Below the pieces are notes generated by a model. It saw only the letters and a program-made list of their open reading frames with translations, had not been told where the DNA came from and made no database searches. The position numbers and the translations under genes are program-made. From Cymbomonas tetramitiformis (lineage: Eukaryota > Chlorophyta > Pyramimonadophyceae > Pyramimonadales > Pyramimonadaceae): a stretch of DNA of 64,000 nucleotides. The DNA is taken from NCBI GenBank assembly GCA_001247695.2, contig LGRX02034759.1, positions 1 to 64,000 of the forward strand, given 5' to 3'. Shown here one piece after another: positions 34,195 through 44,689 of this stretch (position 1 is its first letter; each line of letters begins with the position of its first letter).

Positions 34195-35728
34195 TGCTGG
34201 AAACAGCACAACAGACAGTGGGGACCCGAGAGCCGACGGAACAAACGGATCACTAAACTCGGATATAAGAACGATATATACCCGAGATGAGTGACACAGG
34301 CTGACCACCGAAGATGACATACAGGAATGACACTAGACTGTACGAACTAGTCGTAGTGTCAATTCCAGCACACCACCTCATCTGAGGTGGACCAGCTAGT
34401 GACACTCACCACCCTAGCTACTAGAGTTTACAGATAAATGTCAAGATGTTAAACTCCAGGAAGCTAGTCAAAGTCACAGGTGGCAAGATGAATGTACAGG
34501 CTAGCAAAATAATACTGCTAAGCCTCGGAGATTGCTAGGACCAATTCCTGTCTGCTAAAATTAATGCTCTGCCAGCTAGTGGTGGGTGCTCCCACAAATC
34601 TCGCCTGTTTGCATGTGATGGAGAATGCTAAAAGAATTCTGCCTGTCGGTTTAGCTCTATACTTCTGCGAACTGTAGAGGTCTCTTGCCATAAAAATGTT
34701 CGTCTCAATTGGTAAAGCTGCCCGCTAGTGGTGAGAATTTCAGCAACATCCTCTGCCCAAAACTACAGCAAGTGGTGGAGATAGACAACGTGAGCACCGC
34801 CTGTCTGTTTAGAAAACTAATAGTAGTCATCACCAGAATTGAAACCAGCGCCTTCCTCGAAATAAGTCTCTTCATCATAAAACCAGCACCACCAGTGTCG
34901 TCGGAATCGTGGGCTCCTGCCTCCCAGGCAGCCCACTCCTCTGCGGTGTAGACATCCTCGTCGCTCTCGTACTCAACGGCAGGTTCATCCTCAAAAGAAA
35001 CTCTGCCAACTGAAAAGCCATTTTGCGGTAAAAACTCTTCCCCAAGCGGGGCCTCGAAACCTCCGCCATAAGAATCCTGCTGAAAACCTGTGTCCAGCTC
35101 GGAATCCCGTTCCAATCGTTCGGTCGAAAAATGCGGAGCGGCCAAGTGGCCATAGTGCTCCTCCTCTACCTCACAACTGCCATCGGAATCGTCGAAATAC
35201 CCGAGTGGGTACCCCGATTCATCCTCTTCTTCACTACTCAAATACACTTCATAATCTCGCCGCCCAGAGCCCATATAGGAAGCTGCAACTGGAGGTGCAT
35301 GAATGTAATGAACTTCGGTTACCACAGGAGGGGCCTGTGGCACCATCTCGCTTGCCCTAGTGGCACTAGGCAAGGGTCTAGTGGTGGAAATCTGAGTCGA
35401 AACTGATTGTTGCGCCAAAACTGCCGGCGCATCGCCCACTCCTACTTCGCAAAACTTTCCGTTCGAAATTCCAGAACCAGCGGTCTCGGACGAGACACCA
35501 CCAACTTGTGGCTCACTAGCCACCAAGATGTGCAAAACTATCGGAGAATACGCGGTAGAATCCGCTGAGATCTGAGTCGCCCCACGGAAATGCGAAATAG
35601 CCGCATGCATGGAAGTGCACAAGGAAATGAACTGCGATCTTTTGAGAGTTCGCACTCTCGCAAATCCAGAGTCAACAGACGCCAAAAGAGCCGAAAGCTC
35701 CTCACTCGAAGAAATCTGCATTCCAGCA
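34195..35728 (-). mobile_element. TRG-6: TRG element lacking its 5' LTR but with target duplication
   Basis: It is inserted into Repeat X copy A with the 5-bp duplication TACAT (34190-34194 and 35729-35733). The empty site is at 58926-58930. The minus-strand 3' LTR is 34370-34195 (176 bp, ends TGCTGGAA and TTCCAGCA), preceded by GAGGTGGTG. The other end starts TGCTGGAATGCAG, which runs straight into gag coding sequence, so the 5' LTR, leader and gag N-terminus are missing. Confidence 0.88.
34705..35728 (-). pseudogene. TRG-6 gag-like protein, C-terminal part only
   Basis: The frame is open from the element's right edge and stops at 34705, giving about 340 residues. It is acidic and Ser/Glu-rich, with a hydrophobic segment (LVSILVMTTISFLNRQ) near the C-terminus, as in the other TRG Gags. 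The N-terminal domain and zinc knuckle are absent. The apparent ATG at 35733 lies in the target duplication, so it is not a native start. Confidence 0.75.
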
Positions 35729-35774
35729 TACATGTCATAGTCGACCGTACTGACGACTGTCTGTCATTATAATA

Positions 35775-35880
35775 TATGACATGACTCGACATGACATGAC
35801 ATGACATGACATGACATGGTATGACATGTCTGACAGGTATGACACGTATGACATGTATGACACATGTGTCATCGGTCATA
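35775..35880. repeat. Degenerate TGACA/CATGA pentamer tract at the end of Repeat X copy A
   Basis: Five or more ACATG units are followed by looser copies, ending at the repeat boundary ACCCTGACA. The same tract is inverted at 58810-58895. Confidence 0.8.
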
Positions 35881-35889
35881 ACCCTGACA

Positions 35890-36491
35890 GTTTGCGGGAT
35901 AACGCAACGCGGCGTGCTCCTCCTGCTGCGACTCTCGTAGCGCCACTGGAACACAGCCCTTGATGATGTCGATAAGGGCTCGCCGCCCATCCCGGGCAGT
36001 CGAAGAATCGGTACCAGTCAGCCAGACGAACGCGTTGCTGTGCTTCTCAATCACTAGAGCCAGAACGTCGTAGAGAAGTCCATTTACCCTGTTGACCACG
36101 GGTGCCAGAGGGTCGTCGAGGTCAAAGGCACGTAGCTCCAGACCAGCCGACTGAAACTCCGTACGCAGCTGCACCACCAGGTCGGACAGAAGGCCAGCGT
36201 CGTCCGTACCGCGAAAATGATGTTTCTTGTCGCCAAGAATATCCTCACGGATACTCTTGGCCCAAGCTCGATGTAGCCGCGCCTTGTAGATCTCGTCGAC
36301 GAGCTTGGATTGCTCCTGCAGGTAACGTCTGACGGCCACGTCCGCGTCCTCGTTCGATGCAGGGTTGGGGGTACCGGAACATAAGGCGTGGCCGCCGTTG
36401 GCGTGTTCCGTACCCCGTCGATCAACCTCAGAGAGGCGTCGATGTCGCTGTCCCTCGTGAGGGACTTTTTGGATCTCGTAGTGACTCCCAT
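35890..36491 (-). pseudogene. TRG-5 gag-like protein, N-terminal fragment with frameshift
   Basis: It starts at ATG 36491 with the same opening as TRG-3 Gag. The frame shifts near 36375, and from there the sequence follows TRG-3 closely up to the RYPAN segment, where Repeat X truncates it. About 200 residues are represented. Confidence 0.85.
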
Positions 36492-36885
36492 CTCTAGATA
36501 AGCCTGAGGGGAGGCGGTACGTTGCAGCACGTTTGGGTAGGGTCGCGGGAAAATGCGACGTCACAGATAGTTACGGACGGAACGGTCGAGCCATGCGAGC
36601 GAGGGGCAAAGGAAGATGTCGTCGAAGTCAAAGGTGCCAAGGTCACCAACCCAAAATTCGGTAGCAAAAGAGCGTGCAGAAAACCGTGAATGAACATTGC
36701 GACGACGAAACCCGATCCAAGCCGGCACCCCATAGCTGCGGCTCAAAGTCGCTCACCGCAAGCTGCTCATCTCATAATCCCCACTGATGCCCAAACGCGC
36801 AAACGCGCACCACCTCTCCGAGCGGCCGTTTAGCCAATCATGGCCAAACTAGCAAGTGGAATAAAGCGTGGATGGGGCCACGACC

Positions 36886-37138
36886 TACCGGAATATCCTA
36901 GTTCACTAGATATCAGAGGGTCCTGAACTGTGTGGATAAACTCGCATAATAAATAAACCCTAAGCTAGATATACCCGGAACGGTCTCGCAACGGTCTCGG
37001 AAACTAGCCTGCCTGTGACACAACGTGTGTCACAGCACGAACCTATAGATCAGTCAGCCGTCCAGTGTTGGTCCCTAGGGTCTGTCATAGGGGCCTGCAC
37101 CGGGACTCCCAGTCAGGGCTGCCTATACAGATTCCAGC
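36886..37138 (-). repeat. 5' LTR of TRG-5
   Basis: It is related to the TRG-3 LTR throughout. The very first bases differ (AGCTGGAATC instead of TGCTGAAATC), so the outer end may be mutated or clipped. Confidence 0.8.
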
Positions 37139-38564
37139 TGAAAAAAAATGTTGTTTATCGTGACACTCGTCATTATAATGCATGTGCAAAGTTTTGCTGC
37201 GTTGGGTATATGGGAATATACCCGCGAACGCATCAACCGCCGTTGAAAGTGACCTTCACCGCCTTAGATAACGGGCCACGACTCTCCAGCGATTTGGACA
37301 CGATAGTTGTTGCAAAGCGACAAATTCTACCAAACGAGAAGGATCGGATCGACGACGAACCGACGATGAATTGGCGTTCCTCGGCGGTTTGCTCGTTGCC
37401 GCATCCGGCGCACGAATAGGATGAATTAGCGCTAGCGTTCCTCGTTTTGGCCCATCTCGTCGAACGAAAAACTGTTCGTCGTTTCCAGAGAGGAAAACAA
37501 GAAGGCTCCTAGTTTCGTTCCTCGATTCTGATTGGTGGATGAAAACGGGAAAGCTGAAAACGGGAGGAGGTTTCCGGTCTAAAATGGGGGGTCCGATGCC
37601 ACATCGCACATGGCGGATTTGAGACAGTCGTTTCAAATTTGGTTATACCTGAAAATTTCAGGTATATACCCAAAGTTTTGGGTTTATCCGGCCTCGATAC
37701 GACGATACGAGGTAGTTATGGCTGCCACGTCAGACAATGTGCCTAGTATTGTCCCGGAGTCAGCGACAACTGGGTATCGAGCCCGGATATACCCATAGAA
37801 TACCCGGGTTTTTCAAATAGTATATCCATAGGTATCGACCGATACCTGGGTATCGAAGAATCGAACCCGGATATTCCCGAATATGTCCCGGAATCCCGAT
37901 ATGCGATATCGGATATCCGGATATATTTCGCTCTGCTCTGTGACTGTGAACAGTATTTGAGTACAATAGAGTATTCCCTTTCCCCGTGACCCCTTCCCCG
38001 CGTTCAGCTTTAGAGTTTACAGTTTGTAGTGATTTTCCTCGAGGCGTCGGAAAACACGACAGTCGATCTTGAACAGTTGTCAAAGATCGACAGACGAGAG
38101 ATCGGAGTGTACAGTGTTACAATCGAATGTCACATGTATTTGAATTTCTCAGGATTGAAGTTTGGGCACGCGAAGACGCGTAAAAAAGATCCTGCCTCCT
38201 CGCCACGTACGCCTTGTGCGTACGCAGAGTTATGATGACAGACCAATAAGCTTTCATTATTCCTCAGGTTTTCATGTGCCCTTTCCCCTGTTTTCTGAGT
38301 TCTGTCGTAACTTTCGTAAATACTGCATCTCTGTATTCATAAATCAAACCCATACTGTATCTCAATCTGTCGCGTGTCGGTTCCAAACGGGAGACATTAG
38401 TCGGAGATGCTGTACGCACATTTCTGAGTGATGGCATACCTGTGTGACCTGATTGTGCTAGTTTAAAAAGACACGCGATAATCTTTGGCATTCGTTCCCT
38501 GGCTAGGTCTCGATAGCAGAAACTGAAACATAACTTTCTCCCGTACGTAACAAAACCACGACGC
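37139..38564. other. Upstream region of the phosphatase gene; no gene seen
   Basis: It contains a cluster of short direct and inverted motifs of the type CCCGGATAT and GGTATATACCC between 37640 and 37930. It presumably holds the promoter of the gene that follows; no box was identified. Confidence 0.4.
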
Positions 38565-41500
38565 ATGAGCAGTCTGGGTAGTCTTGGCCAGGTGAAGCTA
38601 ATAAGGTATCTCCAGTTAGCTGTGACGAAAAAGTTGCGCCCTCCTTTAGCATGCAAAGGGTTGGAGGCAACAGCACGTAAAGCATCATCGCTTACATATT
38701 GCGGCATCTCAGGAAAGGCTGTTCCAAGGAATTACTCAGGTAAAAAGAACGGTGGACTAAAACCTCCTAAGATTGAGACTCTCGACGTCGGTGACGTATG
38801 CTCGGACGGTACGACAGGAGACTGCATATTCAATATTCCCTTTCCCCCCATGTTTTCCGTTTATAGTGTTACGTGTTTACGTCGGAGACCAATGAATCTG
38901 CCGGGGTCACAACCAGGTCGAATTATTGTTATTGGGGACGTTCACGGCTGTTGCGGCGAGTTGTTGGACCTGCTGGAAAAATGCGATAGAAGGACACAGG
39001 TTGCCCTTTATACGATGTTTTCGATATAGCCGTTTGATGCCTGTTGTCAATCCGGAATATATGTACAGCTCTCAACCTGAAATGAAAGCCGCGCAATGTC
39101 TCATAACCTTCCACCTTTATTTTAACCAGGATCTCGTGATATTCGTTGGAGACCTCGTGAATAAGGGTCCCGATTCCGCTCGCGTCTTGGCAGAGGTGAC
39201 TCCAAATTGCTCGATTTTTGTCAATATTAAGTAGCTGAATGAGATTCGCAAGGATGATAGCTCTTTCATTCTTGCGTATTTGTACCTCCATACGGAGGCG
39301 AACATGAATATTGGCATTGCCTCTCAGAAATCGAAGTCTCCAGTGACTCTTCCCCGTACTCCGGCCGCTGAGCCGAAAGAAGAACGCTGTTCTACTCATC
39401 CACTCCAAACGCGGATGAAACACGTTGTCGCGAGTCGTGCAGCGTCCTGAGGCACTCCATGGGTGCGGGAACAGGCGCGTCGGATCGGCGCCCTGGCTGT
39501 CCTTGGTAACCACGATGCCGCGGCGCTTCAGGCCTACGAGAAGTGGCTCGCAAACCCCAGCATAGCTCTCGCCCCGAAGTATCAGTGGGTACAACGCTTC
39601 TCAGAAAGTCCCTCTCTCAATCTCCCGAGATCCGCGCGCCTCCTGACGTTATTTTCGACTCCTTCGTCTCAAAGAGAAAAATGCGTTTCCTGGATCCCAG
39701 GGTAACTTTGAGCGTATGAACAGCTATTAATAGAAATGTCCCTACGTTATCAATCCTGGATAAGTTCGAAATTGAGGTGTTACAGATGGGGAGTTTGGAC
39801 ATCAACAGGTGGAGGAGCTCTGTCCCGAAGATGTTGCCTGGCTACGCGCATGTCCGTTGAGCCTTGCAATCCCGTTCCACGACGCACTAGTTGTGCATGC
39901 TGGACTGGTGCCAGGTGTTGGCCCTGGCTGCGTGAAGCTTATTTCTTTCCCGGAATCCTTTTTAGTCGCCCGCGTAGTCCTAAGTTGACTTAAACTCTTG
40001 TCCATAACTGGCGTGTGCAACAAAACTAGGGCCCAGGAGTGAGTGTCGGGCTTCACGCCTTATGCGCACGCCCGTTTGATCGCTTTGTGTTAATCCAACT
40101 ATTTTCATCAGATCTTTGCAGTGTGTCGCTCACGGGTGGTGTCCCTAGATTAGTGCTCTCAGTGTGTTCATCAGGATCGGCAGTTTTTACCTTGCCACTG
40201 CTCTGCAACGCACCGAGCCTCGCGGAGCTGTAGTAACTGTTTGGAATGGTAAGCTCCCAGATCAGAAAGGGAACGTAAGGAGTCGCGAGCTCCCAGGAAC
40301 AAGGACTCAGGATCACCCTGGGGTACAGGTTTGCCTTTGAAGAAGCAATCCAGGAAAAATATGTACAAGATACGTGACGTGGTTCCTGACGGGTAAGTGG
40401 AGTGCCCCACACACGACATCCGGCCAGAATGTGCTCGTAGTGTTTCAGTGGCCACCTTGCCGCAATCTAGCACGAGAACAGGCGACCTGTTGCCTTTTAG
40501 ATATTCACTTGGGAAGTGTTGTGTCCGTCACGTTGGAGCTGTCGTGCCTTGTGCGGCCATACTTGCAGAGACACTCGAACGGGGTTTTCCTACCTCTACA
40601 GAACGAAATCAGAGCATTTAGCAGAAATGCACATCTGAGTTGAGCTAATGACATGAGCCTTACCAAAGTCGGAGGACTTCATCATCGATCGGCCTACTTG
40701 GACAGTCCCCAGCAGCGATGGGGAACTGATCTCAATCTTCGACACCCTCTGAGCACCACCTCCCCTCGAACTAAAACATGTTGTGACATATGTGGGCCTC
40801 ACCACGTCGATCCATGGGCCAGCTCACCAGGGCTATGGTAGAAACCCATTTGAGTGACCCTGCCAGGGTGTCGCTGGCCAGGAGCGGATGGGCAGCCGTG
40901 AAGAAAGGCGGCCTCGGCCCTCCGGGACGGGCTTTTCCGTGGGCATCCCGATGGCAGGGCCCTCAACACATTATCTTCGGTATCTTCCCTCAAGGACCCC
41001 TTGTGATGCTCCCCCCTTCGTCGTGCACAATGCTCACACAGGCGCCATCGGTGCCCATCTGGAGCCCCTTCGTCGTGCACGATGCTCACACAGGCGCCAT
41101 CGGTGCCCATCTGGAGCCCCTTCGTCGTGCGCAATGCTCGCACAGGCGACATCGGTGCCCATCTGGAGCCCCTTCGTCGTGCACAATGCTCACACAGGCG
41201 CCATCGGTGCCCATCTGGAGCCCCTTCGTCGCGCACGATGCTCACACAGGCGCCATCGGTGCCCATCTGGAGCCCCTTCGTCGTGCACTATGCTCGCACA
41301 GGCGCCATCGGTGCCCATCTGGAGCCCCTTCGTCGTGCACAATGCTCGCACAGGCGACATCGGTGCCCATCTGCAGCCCCTTCGTCGTGCACGATGCTCA
41401 CACAGGCGCCATCGGTGCCCATCTGGAGCCCCTTCGTCGCGCACGATGCTCACACAGGCGCCATCGGTGCCCATCTGGAGCCCCTTCGTCGTGCACGATG

Positions 41501-43201
41501 CTCACACAGGCGCCATCGGTGCCCATCTGGAGCCCCTTCGTCGTGCGCAATGCTCGCACAGGCGACATCGGTGCCCATCTGGAGCCCCTTCGTCGTGCAC
41601 AATGCTCACACAGGCGCCATCGGTGCCCATCTGGAGCCCCTTCGTCGTGCACAATGCTCGCACAGGCGCCATCGGTGCCCATCTGGAGCCCCTTCGTCGT
41701 GCACGATGCTCACACAGGCGCCATCGGTGCCATCTGGAAGCCCCTTCGTCGTGCACGATGCTCACACAGGCGCCATCGGTGCCCATCTGGAAACCCCTTC
41801 GTCGTGCACGATGCTCACACAGCGCCATCGGTGCCCATCTGGAGCCCCTTCGTCGTGCACAATGCTCGCTGGCGCCATCGGTGCCCATCCTGGAGCACCC
41901 CTTCGTCGTGCACAATGCTACTTCCAGGCGCCATCGGTGCCCATCTGGAGCCTAGTCGTGCGCGTACCGCTGGCGCCATCGGTGCCCATCTGGAGCCCCT
42001 TCGTCGTGCACAATGCTCGCACAGGCGCCATCGGTGCCCATCTGGAGCCCCTTCGTCGTGCACAATGCTCGCACAGGCGCCATCGGTGCCCATCTGGAGC
42101 CCCTTCGTCGTGCACAATGCTCACACAGGCGCCATCGGTGCCCATCTGGAGCCCCGCACCGTATAGTAGAACGTCCATAGAGGCGCTACCCTTCGGAGGA
42201 TGTTGCTGGCAGGGTGTGGGCAATGGATGTGGCAGGGCATGACGCTGGCAGGGTATGGGCAATGGATATGGCAGGGCATGACGCTGGCGGGTATGGGCAA
42301 TGGATGTGGCAGGGCATGACGCTGGCGGATATGGGCATGGATGCGGCAGGGCATGACGTCTGCGGGGTGTGGGCAATGGATGTGGCAGGGCATGACGCTG
42401 GCGGGTGCGGGCAATGGATGTGGCAGGGCATGACGCTGGCAGGATGTGGGCAATGGATGTGGCAGGGCATGACGCTGGCGGGATGGTGGCAATGGATGTG
42501 GCAGGGCATGACGCTGGCAGGGTGTGGGCAATGGCTGCGGCAGGGCATGACGCTGGCGGGTGTGGGCAATGGATGTGACAGGGCATGACGCTGGCGGGTG
42601 TGGGCAATGGATGTGAGGTGATGGCAATGGATGCGGCAGGGCGTGATGCTGGCGGGGTGTGGGCAATGGATGTGGCAGGGCATGGCGCTGGCGGGTGTGG
42701 GCAATGGATGTGGCAGGGCATGACGCTGGCGGGGTGTGGGCAATGGATGTGGCAGGGCATGACGCTGACAGGGGTGTGGGCAATGGATGCGGCAGGGCAT
42801 GACGCGCGCCGGCTTTTGCAACGTTATACATATGCAACAGGTACGGAACTCACTGTTGCAAGGATGCCTTTAGCGCACATTTGTACCTGTTCATGCATTA
42901 CGTTGTCATTGTACCCGGTATGTGGATACAGAGGCAAACCATTGCCCATGCAGGCGTGTCTTTTCGCTGTTGGCTTCGCCACGATGTCATGCAGCCATGC
43001 ATCGCAACTGGACACGACACGCACAATGACATCTCTTTCTGATGTGGTACAGGCCTGGACACTGCATGTGTGTATGGTGGTGAGCTGACTGCCTGCATTT
43101 TACCCTCAGTAAATGATCTCCGGACCTCCGGCATGAGGAGTGATCCAGCCATGTGGCAGTTTGTGGCAGTCAAGGTGAGGGTCTCCAAGGGCGTTCGGTG
43201 A
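38565..43201 (+). CDS. ApaH-like metallophosphoesterase (ALPH), eight exons
   Basis: Exons read 38565-38999, 39130-39195, 39475-39588, 39809-39914, 40329-40392, 40882-40979, 42796-42840 and 43053-43201. All introns are GT-AG, and phases match throughout for 358 residues. Metal-binding motifs appear in order: GDVHG (D125, H127), GDLVNKG (D153), GNHD (N179, H180), HAGLVPG (H235) and GHDARRLLQ (H296), with LDTACVYGGELTAC after them. This is the PPP/ApaH fold. Bacterial ApaH cleaves diadenosine tetraphosphate, and the trypanosome relative ALPH1 removes mRNA caps; the substrate here is unknown. Residues 1-109 precede the domain and could be a targeting peptide; ATG 38892 is an alternative start. 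The exon 3 acceptor and the final exon end are the least certain points. Confidence 0.88.
41014..42162 (+). repeat. Minisatellite 1 in ALPH intron 6: 52-bp unit, about 22 copies
   Basis: The unit begins CCCCTTCGTCGTGCACAATG, contains GGCGCCATCGGTGCCCATCT, and repeats every 52 bases. Variation is mostly single-base, with a few short deletions near 41730-41960. The period is not a multiple of three and the units lack stops, which creates long false reading frames on both strands. Confidence 0.97.
42204..42795 (+). repeat. Minisatellite 2 in ALPH intron 6: 38-39-bp unit, about 15 copies
   Basis: Each unit contains CAATGGATGTGGCAG followed by GGCATGACGC. The last unit runs into exon 7, whose acceptor and first ten bases are the same sequence. 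The array therefore repeats the splice acceptor. Confidence 0.95.
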
Positions 43202-44160
43202 CTTTTGCTCTTCTGCAATCGATTTTTTAAGTTTTGATGATTGTCCACTTTCACAATGTATGGCTCATAGTGAATATGTGCGCACTGGACCATTTGAAAA
43301 TGGTGCCAACGTCCCGCCTGCTTGCATCAGCCAGTGCATGCCCGTTGCACCATGCCCAATATGCGTCAGCAAAGTTGTGAGATTGTAGAGGGCTTGAGCA
43401 TCACTCATCGAAATAGCCGATACCAGGACTGATTATATTGACTGCCCTCACTCGTTTCATTTGTGAAATGCATCCAGTGGGGTTAAATGGATCTGGTTTG
43501 ATATCTCATCTTGACCGATTTTTCATTATATTCCTCTGCAGGCATGTGATGTTTATCAAGAACCAATCGAACCAGTCATTCATGGAAAAAGGCAGCAAGA
43601 AGGGATGCAATCTTGGCTGTGGGAGCTCTAATAGGTAGTGTATTCTGCGGACATCAGCGCCTGCTTTATTCAAGAACACGTGTGTTATTAGCTGGCTTTG
43701 AGAGCCTTTGCTCGAAGGCCATATTGATTCTTTTTTTGAGCCAAGGATACTCAATGGTGACAGTGTGTGGCCACATGCATCTATGCGATTCCATTTGTCC
43801 AGATTCCAAAATTCCCCCCCAAGAGTCACTGGTCTACAGTTTGCACAGTGTGTATCTGCGTTTCACATATTCGGGTTGATTCCCGGCACTTTCCCAACGC
43901 ATTGAGATATATATCGAGATGGTTGTGGATGACATGATATTGGAATAATCTAACAGCCCCGAAATATATTGCGCCGTCCGTCTCCATCGTCATCATTCAT
44001 CCTTCGTATATGCGTGTGCACTGTGAACCTTTTAACTTTTTACAATTAATGAATTAGTTGGCCAATATGCAGACCGGGGGATGGCATAACTCAGGCTACG
44101 AAGCGAAGCCGCTTACCGTACTTACATCATTGATTTTAAGCACGGCATCGAAAAATCGAA
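43202..44160. other. Downstream of the phosphatase gene; no gene seen
   Basis: There is no frame with coding character and no repeat family was recognised. The 3' untranslated region of the preceding gene probably lies at the left. Confidence 0.45.
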
Positions 44161-44164
44161 AGAT

Positions 44165-44640
44165 TTACAACTTGAGACCCCTGCTCTTTCTGTTTTAGAG
44201 CCATTGCCCATTTTCGTCTCGGTTCGCTGTACGTGTTATGAATTTAGATATGAGGCATCTCTATGATCCTCTCCGTTCGCTTTTTGGTTTATGTGCTGTG
44301 TAGGAGGAAAGCGAACGGAGATTGATTCGGCAAAGCTCGAGTCGCAACGAACGACTATGAGTCTATGACTACTATGCTAAACTGTCGATCCGCCGACGAA
44401 CGCGCGCGCCGAAGGAACATGCCGCATCAGCGACTTCAGCGCCCGCGGAGCCAGAGCCAGAGTCAGCGCCAATGCCAACGTCATTGCCATCGCCCGCGCC
44501 ATCGCATGATGAACACCCTAAAGCAAACGATGTGAGCGCATGCGCTCGCTGTTTGTAATGCTGCAATGATCGACTTCAGATGGTCTAGCGGAGAGCTCTT
44601 TTTTGAGATCGACGAGCAAGCCTAGACATCTGCGCTTTAT
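44165..44640. repeat. Dispersed repeat R, copy 1
   Basis: It shares blocks in the same order with 50435-50890: CTGCTCTTT, CTCCGTTCGCT, AAGCGAACGGAGATTGATTC, GACGAACGC, ATGCGCTCGCTGTTTG and a terminal TCTAGCGGAGAGCTC block. A 13-bp perfect hairpin (CTCCGTTCGCTTT with its inverse, about 44267-44324) lies inside. Confidence 0.8.
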
Positions 44641-44689
44641 GTTTTAGAACCCGTCCCAATACCACTGACCTTTATGATCAGCACCCAGG

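Larger units (their letters stand above)
27340..35889 (+). repeat. Repeat X copy A (unclassified, with two TRG insertions)
   Basis: Segments 27340-28048, 31402-34194 and 35734-35889 match, in inverted order, 58794-62240. The right end is ACCCTGACA at 35889, which corresponds to TGTCAGGGT at 58794. Near that end is a run of TGACA/CATGA-type pentamers. The body is AT-rich with many TG microsatellites and no convincing gene. TRG-2 and TRG-6 are inserted in it. Divergence between copies looks like roughly 10-20 percent by eye. Confidence 0.8.
35890..37138 (-). mobile_element. TRG-5: 5' half of a TRG element
   Basis: On the minus strand: LTR 37138-36886, leader, and the gag N-terminus to 35890, where Repeat X copy A begins. 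The sequence is close to TRG-3 (same GGTCGTGG after the LTR, same gag start). The remainder of the element is not found elsewhere in the window. Confidence 0.85.

Noticed and set aside
41014..42162. CRISPR-like regular array
   Set aside because: Units are contiguous with no unique spacers, the host is eukaryotic, and no cas genes are present.
40790..42242. Long overlapping reading frames of 350-460 codons on the plus strand and several on the minus strand
   Set aside because: They are translations of the 52-bp minisatellite. The period of 52 cycles through all three frames and the proteins are the same three phrases repeated. The region is an intron of the phosphatase gene.
42121..42837. His/Pro-rich minus-strand frames of over 200 codons
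   Set aside because: They are translations of the 38-39-bp array opposite the host gene's intron. There is no start context and no independent support.
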